Part shown: piece by piece, positions 7,487 through 16,928 of the stretch | Layout of the letters: each line of letters opens with the position of its first letter | Numbering within the stretch: the first letter of the stretch is position 1 | Source: Candidatus Roizmanbacteria bacterium | Lineage (GTDB): Bacteria > Patescibacteriota > Microgenomatia > UBA1406 > GWC2-37-13 | DNA: 64,000 bases | Direction: 5' to 3' | Assembly (NCBI GenBank): GCA_012798265.1 | Contig: JAAZNM010000001.1 | Location: 1-64,000 of the forward strand | Notes under the pieces: generated by a model | The model's database searches: none | Told to the model about the DNA's origin: nothing | What the model saw: only the letters and a program-made list of their open reading frames with translations | Program-made: the position numbers and the translations under genes

Positions 7487-10188
7487 TATTTTCTCACCTC
7501 CTTGACCAGTCCCAAAATAGTCCTTATCAAAATGTCGGATAAGATAAATTTTTTGTTTGTTAAACTCTCTTCTGCGACGTTCAGTCTGTTTTCAATTTCT
7601 TTCAATAGAATAACATTATCTGAGATGTTTCCTCCTTTCTGTTTTTTCCCTAGAAAATAGCTAGGTAAGGAGGCTACGACTTTTTTGTAAATCTGTAAAT
7701 CGTTTGTCAGTTTAGTTTTAGTTGAGTTTGTGGAGTATCCGTAAAGTGATTTCTCATAAAGATACTCGAGTTTTTCAACTGAAAGTAATAGTTTGTTCCG
7801 TAATTTTGGATCGGTAAGTTTATTTCTGGTTGTTAATATTCTATTGAGAACATTTATTAAACTTGACTGGACTTTTCCTTTATTGCCGCTTGAATAGTGA
7901 TTTTTGGACTGTCTTATGTTATCGATAACAGAGTTGATGTCGTTTGACTTTACGTCCTCGTTCGTTTCCTGTAAAAAAATGATTAGTTGATCAAATAAAT
8001 TAGCAATGGAAGCTTTATCTATCTTTATCGGATAAGGATTTGGGTTCTGGGAGTCAAAGTTTATGTAATATCTGTCAATCTGTGAAGACGGATTATCATT
8101 TTTTATTTCGCCTTCTATTCTTGACCAGACATCCTTATTATCGGTTATTTGGCCGATTAAGATACTATATCTTCCTTTTGCAGTTCCTTTAGCCGTAAGC
8201 AGATATTCGCCTGATTCGGCATTTTCGATAAACGCGATTCCTTCTTTTTCAAGATAGGTTTTACCGTTATGCATGACCTCTAAATTAACTGGAGACATTA
8301 TTAAAAACAATAAAGAAGGAAATAGATTAGTGGTTGTTCCCTCAGATATTTGATTGTCAGAGTAGGAAATATTTGTTAAATGGAGGATTTCCTTAATTGC
8401 TTCTTTTTTTGCGACTATTCCGCCATGATCAAGATTGATGGTTTTTTGATTGTCACCTATCAAACTGCTTCGATGATTAATAAGGTAATCGCCATTTTCA
8501 ACGGTATTCTCAGTAGGGTGTCCGTCAGGATAATAATCCATAAGTTGATCCATGAGGTTTCTTGTTTTGATTTTGTATCCGGAAAGAGTATTCCCTTTTT
8601 TACTGCCGATCGTATATAAAATAGGGAACACTTCAGATAGGTTTGGATTATAAGTAAGTAAAAAATCATTTTTAATCTTCATGTTTTCTATGTGGACGGA
8701 GTTATTGTCAGTCGTTTTTAAAAAATCATATGTCGGCAAAAGATCTTTGAGTATAGGAATCTTTTCTTGTACGATTTGCCTATCGTTTTTGACTCCATCT
8801 CGGTATATCTGAAGAATTAACTTCTGAGTAAGCCACATCAGGTTGTTTCCGTTTTCAAAATCACCAGCTTCAACCGCTTTATAAACTTGGGCTGTTCCCA
8901 AATGAGGAGACCCGGAGGTTATGATTTTAGATATGCGGTCGTCGTGGTATTTTTGGATATATACTCTAGAAACCAGACCTCCTAAAGAATGTCCAATAAG
9001 AACAATGTTTTTACCCGGATGTTTTGAGTAGACTTTTTCTTTCAGATAATAATTCAGATCTTCAGTTATGCTGTCTATATTTTTTCTCCAGTCGTAGTTA
9101 AAAATATAAAAGTCTTTATCAAATTCAAATCCCAAATTAAAAAAAGTGTTTTTAATACCATCGTATTCCTTAACGACAGGATTCATCTGCCAATCGTTTC
9201 GGCTGACGGATTGACCATAGACTATAGCTTGTTTATTCCATGAGGCAAATAATCCGGGGATTAATACGACGGGATTTTTGTCTATAAATTCAAGACCGGA
9301 AGTCGCCAAATTAATTGTCCAAACATTGTTTATAGACAATCCTCCGTAAAACAGCTTAATTTGGTTATTGGCCTCTATTACCGAGGGGCTAGTCAGATAA
9401 TTTTGATCATAGTTCTTGTCGTTACGAAGTAATATTTGAGGTTGGGTCCAGACAGAGTTACAGCTTAACGAACTTGATGTAGAAGTAACTTTTATACCGC
9501 TTCTATTAGGTAGATGATAAAACAAAAACAGCTGATTATCTTTTTCAAACAGAGTAGGCCCATCGGCTTCTTCATAGACATTGTTGAACTTGAGAATCGG
9601 ATTCGGGCATTTATTCCAGTTGACTCCGTCATGCGAAATGGCTAAACCTATTTTCCATGCTCCGCTTGAGGCAGAATAAAATAAATAATAGACTCCGTTT
9701 TTAAAAATAACAGCCGGTGAAGAAACATCATTGCCTTCCCAAGGCAAGGTTGGCCTAATTATTTCCCTTATGGAGTCGGCAACGATTTGATTTCCGTTGG
9801 ATAAGGTGGCTTTATATACTTTTATACCAGCGCCTGATAGAGGAGAAGCGGCAAAAAAAAGCGTAAAATTGTTGTCTTCCTTAAGGGCAAACGGATCATG
9901 ATTATGAATCTGCGGATAAGGGTCTATCAAGGTTGTCCCTTGCCAGTTTATTCCGTCAACAGAAATGGCATAAGCTATCCGAAATCGGTTACCGCTATAG
10001 CTGGCGTACCACATTTTATATAAGCCGTTGTCATAAATTACGTGAGGTTGAAAACGACCGGTCTCCGGATAGTAATTTGAAAATTGTAAAGGATTGCTTC
10101 CCGACTTAGAAAAAGATTCGAAAGCGTAAATATTTCGTACAAAGAACATGCTGAAAAGGAAAAACACCAACAGAGATATTTTTTTCAT
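7486..10188 (-). CDS. exported beta-propeller plus LCAT-like lipase fusion protein
   Basis: The 900-residue protein has a signal peptide (about 1-22). Residues about 30-295 repeat strand patterns such as YKMWYASYSG, YYLFYSASSG and LFLFYHLP, characteristic of the five-bladed propeller of GH43/GH68-type glycosidases. An alpha/beta-hydrolase follows from about 305 (NPVVLIPGLFASW), with YDWRKN (365-370) and the nucleophile elbow GHSLGG (399-404, Ser401), which resembles lecithin:cholesterol acyltransferase-type lipases; LDHGGI downstream may hold the catalytic His. The last 200 or so residues are largely helical and unrecognised. It is the first gene of the minus-strand exported-protein cluster. 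Confidence 0.75.
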   Translation of the reverse strand: MKKISLLVFFLFSMFFVRNIYAFESFSKSGSNPLQFSNYYPETGRFQPHVIYDNGLYKMWYASYSGNRFRIAYAISVDGINWQGTTLIDPYPQIHNHDPFALKEDNNFTLFFAASPLSGAGIKVYKATLSNGNQIVADSIREIIRPTLPWEGNDVSSPAVIFKNGVYYLFYSASSGAWKIGLAISHDGVNWNKCPNPILKFNNVYEEADGPTLFEKDNQLFLFYHLPNRSGIKVTSTSSSLSCNSVWTQPQILLRNDKNYDQNYLTSPSVIEANNQIKLFYGGLSINNVWTINLATSGLEFIDKNPVVLIPGLFASWNKQAIVYGQSVSRNDWQMNPVVKEYDGIKNTFFNLGFEFDKDFYIFNYDWRKNIDSITEDLNYYLKEKVYSKHPGKNIVLIGHSLGGLVSRVYIQKYHDDRISKIITSGSPHLGTAQVYKAVEAGDFENGNNLMWLTQKLILQIYRDGVKNDRQIVQEKIPILKDLLPTYDFLKTTDNNSVHIENMKIKNDFLLTYNPNLSEVFPILYTIGSKKGNTLSGYKIKTRNLMDQLMDYYPDGHPTENTVENGDYLINHRSSLIGDNQKTINLDHGGIVAKKEAIKEILHLTNISYSDNQISEGTTTNLFPSLLFLIMSPVNLEVMHNGKTYLEKEGIAFIENAESGEYLLTAKGTAKGRYSILIGQITDNKDVWSRIEGEIKNDNPSSQIDRYYINFDSQNPNPYPIKIDKASIANLFDQLIIFLQETNEDVKSNDINSVIDNIRQSKNHYSSGNKGKVQSSLINVLNRILTTRNKLTDPKLRNKLLLSVEKLEYLYEKSLYGYSTNSTKTKLTNDLQIYKKVVASLPSYFLGKKQKGGNISDNVILLKEIENRLNVAEESLTNKKFILSDILIRTILGLVKEVRK

Positions 10189-10242
10189 AATTACCTTTTA
10201 TAAATTATCAAGAATACTGACAATGGACTATAAACAACAAAA

Positions 10243-11145
10243 TTAACGTTTTTTCCTAATATAAAGGCCTAAGAATGTACCTTTATGCCCAATATCAATT
10301 AGCCTAAAAAATAACGTCGCCAAGAAGCGATCAAAAATAATTAATTTAATTTGTTTTTGAAGAGGATTTCTCTGTTCGATTTTATTATTTCTAGGATTTA
10401 TTTTTAGTGAGTTTACCTTTTTTCTGTTTATAAACCTTCTGATAATTCCTATAAAATGTTCGGGATAACTATATGTGTTGATTAAAATATCTTTTATCCC
10501 GTTTAACCTTGATGTCAATAACATTAAACTCTTTAAGGAAAAAATCCAAATATGATCGGGGGGCGTCAGAAAGGTATAGTCTTTGCCTTCGGCCTTAAAA
10601 AGCCAGCCGGACAAATTTGGCGTTTCCAGATATAAGACGCCGCCGTCATTTAACAGGGAATATGCTTTTTTTAAATCCGATTCGGGATTAAACAGATGCT
10701 CTATCACGTGAATCAATACGATAAAATCATATTTTTTTGAAGGATATTTCAAATAATAATTTTGAAAATTGTTACGAACGACTGTATTTTTTTTAAAACG
10801 ATTTATTGATGAAGGTTCGACTCCTGTCACTTTTAATCCAGTCCTATAAGCCTCATCAAGAAAAAAACCATACCCTGATCCGATATCTAACAGAGTTTGG
10901 CCTTCGGGATTGAGTCTTTTGAGTTTTTTTAAAATAGATCTCGCCCTGTTTCTGATTCTTTTTTCTTCGGTTTTTCCGGAGGAATAATCAAAATTATTTT
11001 TATAAAGCGAATTTATTTTGTTTAAAGAAGGTGACGGATATAAAAAAACAGTGTAACAATCGTAACATAGATAATAGGAATATATTATTTTTTTAATAGT
11101 ATATAAATGAACTCTATTCGATTTACACAGTAAGCAATTTGGCAT
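10243..11145 (-). CDS. zinc-ribbon class I methyltransferase
   Basis: The 300-residue protein begins with a CLLC ... CYDC zinc-ribbon-like pair (residues about 4-30). A Methyltransf_23-type core follows, with motif I LLDIGSGYGFFLDEA and the later motifs VLIHVIEHLFNPE and GGVLYLETPNLSGW. Proteins with this layout are common in polysaccharide and sugar-modification loci. The acceptor is not apparent. It is transcribed away from a second gene of the same layout at 11233, and both border the glycosyltransferase cluster. Confidence 0.8.
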   Translation of the reverse strand: MPNCLLCKSNRVHLYTIKKIIYSYYLCYDCYTVFLYPSPSLNKINSLYKNNFDYSSGKTEEKRIRNRARSILKKLKRLNPEGQTLLDIGSGYGFFLDEAYRTGLKVTGVEPSSINRFKKNTVVRNNFQNYYLKYPSKKYDFIVLIHVIEHLFNPESDLKKAYSLLNDGGVLYLETPNLSGWLFKAEGKDYTFLTPPDHIWIFSLKSLMLLTSRLNGIKDILINTYSYPEHFIGIIRRFINRKKVNSLKINPRNNKIEQRNPLQKQIKLIIFDRFLATLFFRLIDIGHKGTFLGLYIRKKR

Positions 11146-11232
11146 AAAACGAAGTTTATTTGTCTTTGCCAGGACTATCTATGGATTATAAGCTACAAAA
11201 ATGAGAAAATGGGGGAGTAGGGGGCGATAAAT

Positions 11233-12147
11233 ATGACTAAATGCCATCTTTGCGGAAGACGAATGACAGCAGTTAGAAGGATAGGGACAGCTGATCTTTT
11301 TGAATGCCAAAGGTGCCGCATTGTCAAAATAAAAAACGGGAAGGTCGACAAAAAAAAACTAGAAGAACTTTATTGTTTAAAAGATTATCTCACTAATGAA
11401 AAAAGACAAAGAAAAAAATTCTCCAAATTGGCGACGATCGTCGTTAAAAAAGGGAATTATTCGAAAGTGCTTGACGTCGGCAGCGGCTATGGTCTTTTTG
11501 TTCAAATTTTGGCAAATCGCATATCAAAAAATATAAAATCCTCAAAAAATTTAGGAGGCAGTTTTTCCGGGAATAACAATAATCGATTGTCTATTGATGC
11601 GGTAGAACCGAGTCAAAGACCGTATTTTTTACCTAAAGATGCCTGTGTTTACAAACAAACCTATGAAAGATTTCTTCAATCAGCCAATAAAAAATACGAT
11701 CTCGTTTTGATGATGGATGTTCTTGAACACTTCGATGAACCCCTGAAAAACCTTGTGAGAACAAAGAAAATTCTAGATGAAAAAGGCATCTTGGTTATCC
11801 AGACGCCCAACTATCAAAGTCTGATCCAGCGGTTGTGTCCCGGGTGGTCGTGGTGGATGGTCGAAGATCATCGTTACTTATTTTCAGTCAAGTCAATCAA
11901 AGATATTTTAAAACGGGCCGGGTATGAGATAGAGTTTTTCAGAACTTACGAAGACTATTATTCATTCAAGAAAAATCTCGACGGTAACTTTACTTCAATT
12001 GAAAATATTTTTCTAAGACGGACAATCAAGTTAATTTTTTTCAGCTGCTTTATTCCTCTTTATTTTATCTTTCGGCCCATCTTATGGTTCTTCGGATATG
12101 GAGGACTTATATTTTTAGTTGTCCGACCGCTGTATAATAATACGTAA
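11233..12147 (+). CDS. zinc-ribbon class I methyltransferase
   Basis: The 304-residue protein has an N-terminal CHLC ... CQRC pair (residues about 4-28), motif I VLDVGSGYGLFVQIL, a motif-IV-like LVLMMDVLEHFDEPL and ILVIQTPNYQSL, so it has the same plan as the divergent gene at 10243-11145. A hydrophobic C-terminus (FIPLYFIFRPILWFF) may bind the membrane. A purine-rich AGGGGG stretch lies about ten bases before the ATG. Its stop shares a base with the next start (TAATG), making it the first gene of the plus-strand polysaccharide operon. A role in methylating a surface sugar is inferred. Confidence 0.8.
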   Translation: MTKCHLCGRRMTAVRRIGTADLFECQRCRIVKIKNGKVDKKKLEELYCLKDYLTNEKRQRKKFSKLATIVVKKGNYSKVLDVGSGYGLFVQILANRISKNIKSSKNLGGSFSGNNNNRLSIDAVEPSQRPYFLPKDACVYKQTYERFLQSANKKYDLVLMMDVLEHFDEPLKNLVRTKKILDEKGILVIQTPNYQSLIQRLCPGWSWWMVEDHRYLFSVKSIKDILKRAGYEIEFFRTYEDYYSFKKNLDGNFTSIENIFLRRTIKLIFFSCFIPLYFIFRPILWFFGYGGLIFLVVRPLYNNT

Positions 12148-12890
12148 TGAAAATAAAGCTAACCGGCCTGATGATTACCAAAAACTCGGACGCGATTCTT
12201 GATGAAAGTCTTGCCTCCTTAAAAAAACTTACCGACGAGATTATTATCGTAGATAGCCGATCAACGGATAATACACTTAGGATTGCCCGCAAATATCGGG
12301 CAAGGATATATGTATCCGACGAAGAAGACCTGGGGAAAAAAAGAGCCCTTGGTTTTAAAAAGGCAAAAAACAACTGGATCCTGACGATCGATGCCGACGA
12401 AGTTATCCCGCCGTCACTTGCTTCGGAAATAAAACAGGTGGTCGAGTCGGGTAAGTACGATGGTTATTACCTTCCTTTTCAGTGTCACTATCTTGGTCGG
12501 CCGGTCTGTTACGGCGGCGAAAGTCATCGCAAACTCCGTCTTTTCAAAAAAGACTGCGTCGTGATCAAGCCGGCCCTGGTTCACGAAGGCTATGAGATGA
12601 CAAAAGGAAGGACAACGACATTGGAAAACAAGATATGCCACTATTCTTACCGTTCTTTACCCCAGATGTACGGTAAGTTTACCGACTATGCCTTGCGGGA
12701 AGCCAGGCAAAAAAAGGTTAAGGGAGAAAAAACCTCTTTCAAAAAAATATTTATGTATCCGGTTCACATGTTTTACGCAAGATTCGTCAAAGACAAGGGT
12801 TATAAAGACGGACTGTGGCGTCTGCCTCTTGATCTGGGATTCGCCTACATGGAATGGGCCACATATTTTTTTATGATCTTTTTAAGATAA
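12147..12890 (+). CDS. GT2 family glycosyltransferase
   Basis: The 247-residue protein has the GT-A fold signature of family 2 enzymes: LTGLMITKNSDAILDESL at the N-terminus, EIIIVDSRSTDNT, and the metal-binding DADEV motif near residue 90. The layout resembles the WaaE/KdtX-like subgroup that adds sugars to lipopolysaccharide cores or other glycans. The second GT2 at 16925 belongs to the same subgroup. It is translationally coupled to the upstream methyltransferase and lies nine bases before the GT2-flippase fusion. Confidence 0.85.
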   Translation: MKIKLTGLMITKNSDAILDESLASLKKLTDEIIIVDSRSTDNTLRIARKYRARIYVSDEEDLGKKRALGFKKAKNNWILTIDADEVIPPSLASEIKQVVESGKYDGYYLPFQCHYLGRPVCYGGESHRKLRLFKKDCVVIKPALVHEGYEMTKGRTTTLENKICHYSYRSLPQMYGKFTDYALREARQKKVKGEKTSFKKIFMYPVHMFYARFVKDKGYKDGLWRLPLDLGFAYMEWATYFFMIFLR

Positions 12891-12899
12891 AATATCTTT

Positions 12900-14831
12900 A
12901 TGGGTAAAGTCGCCTTTGTCACCAATTATTATAAGGAAAGCGAAAAAAAAGAGCTCGAACGGGTGGAAAAAGAGATAAGAAAGATGGGTTTTGCAAAAGA
13001 AAAAATATACGCAACCGACAGTACTAAAGATAATCGAGGTTATGTCTACGGCTTGAATAAGGGTATAAAAAAAGCTGTTGCCGACGGAGCCGAAATTTTT
13101 ATTACCTTCAATCCCGATATTTCGCTTGAGGGAGTCAAAAAAGAAAATCTGTTGCACGGTTTGGAAAAATTCGACGTTTTGGGTTTTTGCCAAAGACAGA
13201 ACGGTAAGATATACTACGGCGGAAGTTTGGACAGATGGCGCCTTAGCGGTAGCTTGAACGAAAAAAAACCTAAGTCGCGTTTTTCAGGGGTCGATTTTGT
13301 CTCGGGATCATTTCTCGTCTTCAAAAAAAAAGTACTTGATGCCGTCGGATACTTTGACGAAAGCTACTTCCTTTTTTATGATGAGGTCGATTTTTGCCAT
13401 AGGGCCAAAAAAAAAGGTTTTAATATCGGGGTTGACAGCGGCGTAACCTACGATCATTTTGAATTTTCACAGCGCAACCTCAGAAAAGAGTATTTTTTAG
13501 CCAAGAGCCGTTTTAAATTTTTTATAAAATACGCAAGTTTTGCCCAGAAGGCGCGTGAGTTGATCCGTTTGCCAAAGACCTTCTTTGAATACCTGCCGCT
13601 TATCAAAAATATTTTCTTAAATAGCCGCTTTCTGGTCAATTTTTTCAGCCTTAATTTGTCTTCCGTCCTCGTGAAGTTGCTTTATTTTTTGCTTTTCATA
13701 TTACTTATCCGTTACCTGTCGCCCGAACAGTATGGTGTCTATAACGTCGTTTGGGCTCATGTCGCTTTGCTTTCGCCTCTTATGGACTTCGGGACGACAT
13801 CCTACAGTATCGTATATCTGCCTCGCGAAGAAACAAAAAAATTCAACTCGCTTTTTTCTTTGCGCTTTTTTTTGTCCTTCATCGTTTTTATCGCCACTAT
13901 GGTTTTAGCTTGGATCTGGTCATATGATTTGCCAACAAAAAAATACATCTATCTGACTTCGGTGGTAATTTTTTCAAACATGTTTTCCGGCAGTTTTCTT
14001 ATCCTCAATTCTTTACGGGAAAAAGTATATCTGTCTTCAATAGTCTCATTTGTCTTTAATTTAATCCTGGTTTTTGCTTATATCATGGCTCTAACGCTCA
14101 ATCAGGGATTAAACGGTGTTTTTGTCCTGGTTTTTATATTCTACGGACTTTATGCTCTTTCAAATCTTATGTTGATTAAAGGAACCTTAAAAACTGATTT
14201 CCAACTGGTTTTTTCGCCGTCGACATGGTTGCAAGTAATGAAAAAATCGTATGTTTTCGTCCTGATAAGCTTGTTTGCCGGACTTTATTTCAAGCTTGAC
14301 GTCTTTTTGCTCAACTTCATTAAAGGGCCGAAAGCGGTCGGGATCTATTCGGCCGGATACAAGTTTCTCGACGCGTTGATGTTTATGGTCGGCAGCTACA
14401 ACATTTCGGCGACGCCGATTCTGTCAAAACTGTCGGAGGGCAACCCTAGTCGGCTTGTCAGAAAAATCAAAAAAGATATAATACTGTTGATCGCCGTCAG
14501 TTTTCCTCTTGTTCTTGGAATGCAGCTGCTCGGGCCGTATCTACTACCCCGCCTCATCCGTAATTTTTATCCGCCGTCGGTCGGGGTCGCCAAAACAGTC
14601 ATTTTTGCCTTGCCGCTTATCCTGATCAGCTCGGTTTTTATCAACACTCTTTATGTTTTGAACAAAACCAAGTGGGTGATATTCGTCTTCCTTTTCCAGG
14701 TGGTTTTTACTTTGGCGGCCAACCTTATTTTTATACCGAAATTTTCCTTTATGGCATCCGCTTATATTACCGTGGTTTCGGAGATAGTGAACGCAATTTC
14801 TTTTTACATATTGCTTAGACGTTCGATATGA
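12900..14831 (+). CDS. GT2 glycosyltransferase-polysaccharide flippase fusion
   Basis: This single 643-residue frame joins two normally separate proteins. Residues 1 to about 225 look like a rhamnosyltransferase-type GT2, with FITFNPDISLEG and the acceptor block GYFDESYFLFYDEVDFCHRA. From about residue 236 onward the chain is a multi-spanning Wzx/MATE-fold polysaccharide flippase, with RYLSPEQYGVYNVVWAH near the start, LDVFLLNFIKGPKAVGIYSA and about twelve hydrophobic segments. The flippase would move lipid-linked sugar units across the membrane and the GT2 would act on the cytoplasmic face. No stop or frame break is visible at the junction. It overlaps the next gene by four bases. Confidence 0.85.
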   Translation: MGKVAFVTNYYKESEKKELERVEKEIRKMGFAKEKIYATDSTKDNRGYVYGLNKGIKKAVADGAEIFITFNPDISLEGVKKENLLHGLEKFDVLGFCQRQNGKIYYGGSLDRWRLSGSLNEKKPKSRFSGVDFVSGSFLVFKKKVLDAVGYFDESYFLFYDEVDFCHRAKKKGFNIGVDSGVTYDHFEFSQRNLRKEYFLAKSRFKFFIKYASFAQKARELIRLPKTFFEYLPLIKNIFLNSRFLVNFFSLNLSSVLVKLLYFLLFILLIRYLSPEQYGVYNVVWAHVALLSPLMDFGTTSYSIVYLPREETKKFNSLFSLRFFLSFIVFIATMVLAWIWSYDLPTKKYIYLTSVVIFSNMFSGSFLILNSLREKVYLSSIVSFVFNLILVFAYIMALTLNQGLNGVFVLVFIFYGLYALSNLMLIKGTLKTDFQLVFSPSTWLQVMKKSYVFVLISLFAGLYFKLDVFLLNFIKGPKAVGIYSAGYKFLDALMFMVGSYNISATPILSKLSEGNPSRLVRKIKKDIILLIAVSFPLVLGMQLLGPYLLPRLIRNFYPPSVGVAKTVIFALPLILISSVFINTLYVLNKTKWVIFVFLFQVVFTLAANLIFIPKFSFMASAYITVVSEIVNAISFYILLRRSI

Positions 14832-15826
14832 AAATCAGCCTTGACGGGGGAGCTTTATGCGGATCGGGACGTTTCGGTAACTATTTTTTTTCGGAGAATC
14901 TGATCAAAGCCTTGTCGATCTACGACAAAAAAAATGACTATTGGATATATTCTTTTTGCCAAAGACCGCCTTGGCTTGACCGAAACTTGGTTTATCAGGA
15001 TCTCCGTCCGAAAAAGCTTTGGATGAATTTTAGGGTGGCGCTTGAGGAGAACCTTTTTCCAAAAGATGTTTTTTTGGCCCTTAACCAGAGCTTACCGTTT
15101 TTCTTCCGTTCCAAGAAAATCATTAGCTTCTCCCACGGTTTGTCTTTTCATTTTTACCCCAAGTATTATCCTGACTCGGTCAACAAAATGGCCAAGCAGC
15201 TGGAAGATATTGTCGGAAGATCGGATAAAATCGTTGTTTCTTCTAAAAAAGTCGAAAAGGAAATCGCAAATATATTCCCAAAACTTAATAAGATTGAGGT
15301 CATTCCTTTTGGAGTTCCTTTTGACATGCTCGTAAATTCGTCCTGCCAAAAAAAAGACTATTTCCTTTTTGTCGGCATGAATCATCCAATCAAAAATATC
15401 GAATTTCTAGTAAAGGTTTTTAAGAAGTTTATCTCCGATAAAAAATATCGGCATTTTAAACTCAGACTGGTCGGCGATTATTCCGATTATGCCGACAATA
15501 AGAATGTTTTTTCTTTGGGTAATCTGGATAGAATCAATCTGAAAAGACAGTATAGTCAGGCGACCGCTTACCTGACCGCTTCATATTATGAAAGTTTTAA
15601 TCTGCCGGTTTTGGAAGCTCTGTCTTGCGGAACTCAGGTGGTTGGAATGGCAAGCGCGATTATTCCCGAATTCGACCCTTATGTTTTGTCAGCTAAAGAC
15701 GAGGAACAGTTTGTTAGCAATATGTCAAAGACCGTGGAGGAGAGGACTGTGTCGGAAGCAAAAAAGATCAAAGAAAAATTCTCCTGGAAAAAGTATGTCG
15801 AAAGTTTGCTTAAGCTCTATGATTAG
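14828..15826 (+). CDS. GT4 family glycosyltransferase
   Basis: The 332-residue protein has a GT-B fold pattern: an N-terminal GGALCGSGRFGNYF loop, the mid-protein KKDYFLFVGMNHPIKNIEFL strand common in GT4 enzymes, and the nucleotide-sugar block ASYYESFNLPVLEALSCGT. The EX7E motif is represented by the two glutamates of YESFNLPVLE. The ATG overlaps the stop of the flippase fusion (ATGA) and the end overlaps the next GT4 by eight bases. The donor and acceptor sugars are unknown. Confidence 0.87.
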   Translation: MKISLDGGALCGSGRFGNYFFSENLIKALSIYDKKNDYWIYSFCQRPPWLDRNLVYQDLRPKKLWMNFRVALEENLFPKDVFLALNQSLPFFFRSKKIISFSHGLSFHFYPKYYPDSVNKMAKQLEDIVGRSDKIVVSSKKVEKEIANIFPKLNKIEVIPFGVPFDMLVNSSCQKKDYFLFVGMNHPIKNIEFLVKVFKKFISDKKYRHFKLRLVGDYSDYADNKNVFSLGNLDRINLKRQYSQATAYLTASYYESFNLPVLEALSCGTQVVGMASAIIPEFDPYVLSAKDEEQFVSNMSKTVEERTVSEAKKIKEKFSWKKYVESLLKLYD

Positions 15827-16928
15827 AGTCGCCTGGGTCAGGGGCAAATATCTTAATCCTTTTGAAGGACAAAATTACGTGTTTACCGATCCGGATATAC
15901 GCCTGACCGGCATATCATCGTTGCGCCCCATAGACGGAGGCCTGCCTTTTCCGGTGATCCGGTTTCCGAGTCTGCCGGATATCAATAGGCCGATATTCGC
16001 CGATCTGTTTATAAAATACCTAACCAATAGACTGATAGGTGATCGCCAGATACTTTTCGGATTGGAAAAAATCAGAAACGATTACGATATATTTCATACC
16101 GCCGATCCCCATTATTACTACAGTTATCAACTGGCGTTATTAAGGCAAAAAAAACTGATAAACAAACTGTTGGTTACCAGTTGGGAAACTATACCTTTTA
16201 ACAACGAAGGAACCCTAAGAAAATCGTCTAACAAAAAATTTGTTTTGAAAAACAGCGACGCGTTTTTATGTTATAGCCTTAGAGCCAAAGAGAGCTTGAT
16301 CCTTGAGGGAGTCGGTCAGGATAAGATAAGTTTAATAAGGGCGGGCGTCGATCTGAAGAATTTTTTTCCGAAGTTTCATAAAAAGCCGTTTAAAACGCTT
16401 CTTTTTGTCGGACGTCTGGTTGAGGAAAAAGGAGTAATCGATCTTTATCAGGCTTATAGGGGTGCCGGACTTAAGGACTGGTGTTTGAAGATAATCGGTA
16501 ACGGTGGTTTGAAAAAAGATCTTCTTACCCGGATAAAAAAAGATGGTTTGAAAAATAAAGTGTCCATAGCCGATGTCGGCTACAGAAATATCCCGGATAT
16601 TTACCGACATGCCGATATCCTAATCATTCCTTCGAAAACAACCAGAACCTGGGAGGAGCAGTACGGGATGGTTATGGTTGAAGGGTTGGCAAGCGGTTTG
16701 CCGCTGATCGCCTACGACAGCGGCAGTCTGCCCGAACTTATGGACGGAAAAGGATTATTGGTCAAGGAAGGCGACACAGATTCTTTAGCAAGGGCGATTT
16801 TACGATTGGCTAAGGACGATCATTTGCGCGCCAAACTTGGTAAAATGGGAAGAGAGAGGGCGGAGGCGGAGTTTGATTGTCGTCAGCAAGCCCGCAAGCT
16901 GGCAGACCTTTATCGGCAACTTATATGA
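15819..16928 (+). CDS. GT4 family glycosyltransferase
   Basis: I start at the ATG at 15819 (369 residues), which overlaps the previous stop by eight bases; the longer frame from 15588 would read through the preceding gene. It has RVAWVRGKYLNPFEGQNY at the N-terminus, the GT4 strand FKTLLFVGRLVEEKGVIDLY, and the C-terminal donor-binding block EQYGMVMVEGLASGLPLIA. This is a classic retaining GT-B enzyme. It is coupled to the next GT2 by an ATGA overlap. The donor and acceptor sugars are unknown. Confidence 0.87.
   Translation: MIRVAWVRGKYLNPFEGQNYVFTDPDIRLTGISSLRPIDGGLPFPVIRFPSLPDINRPIFADLFIKYLTNRLIGDRQILFGLEKIRNDYDIFHTADPHYYYSYQLALLRQKKLINKLLVTSWETIPFNNEGTLRKSSNKKFVLKNSDAFLCYSLRAKESLILEGVGQDKISLIRAGVDLKNFFPKFHKKPFKTLLFVGRLVEEKGVIDLYQAYRGAGLKDWCLKIIGNGGLKKDLLTRIKKDGLKNKVSIADVGYRNIPDIYRHADILIIPSKTTRTWEEQYGMVMVEGLASGLPLIAYDSGSLPELMDGKGLLVKEGDTDSLARAILRLAKDDHLRAKLGKMGRERAEAEFDCRQQARKLADLYRQLI

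Noticed and set aside
15588-16928. Longer start (15588) for the second GT4 gene
   Set aside because: The first 77 codons lie in another frame of the preceding gene. The ATG at 15819 gives a normal GT4 N-terminus with an eight-base overlap.
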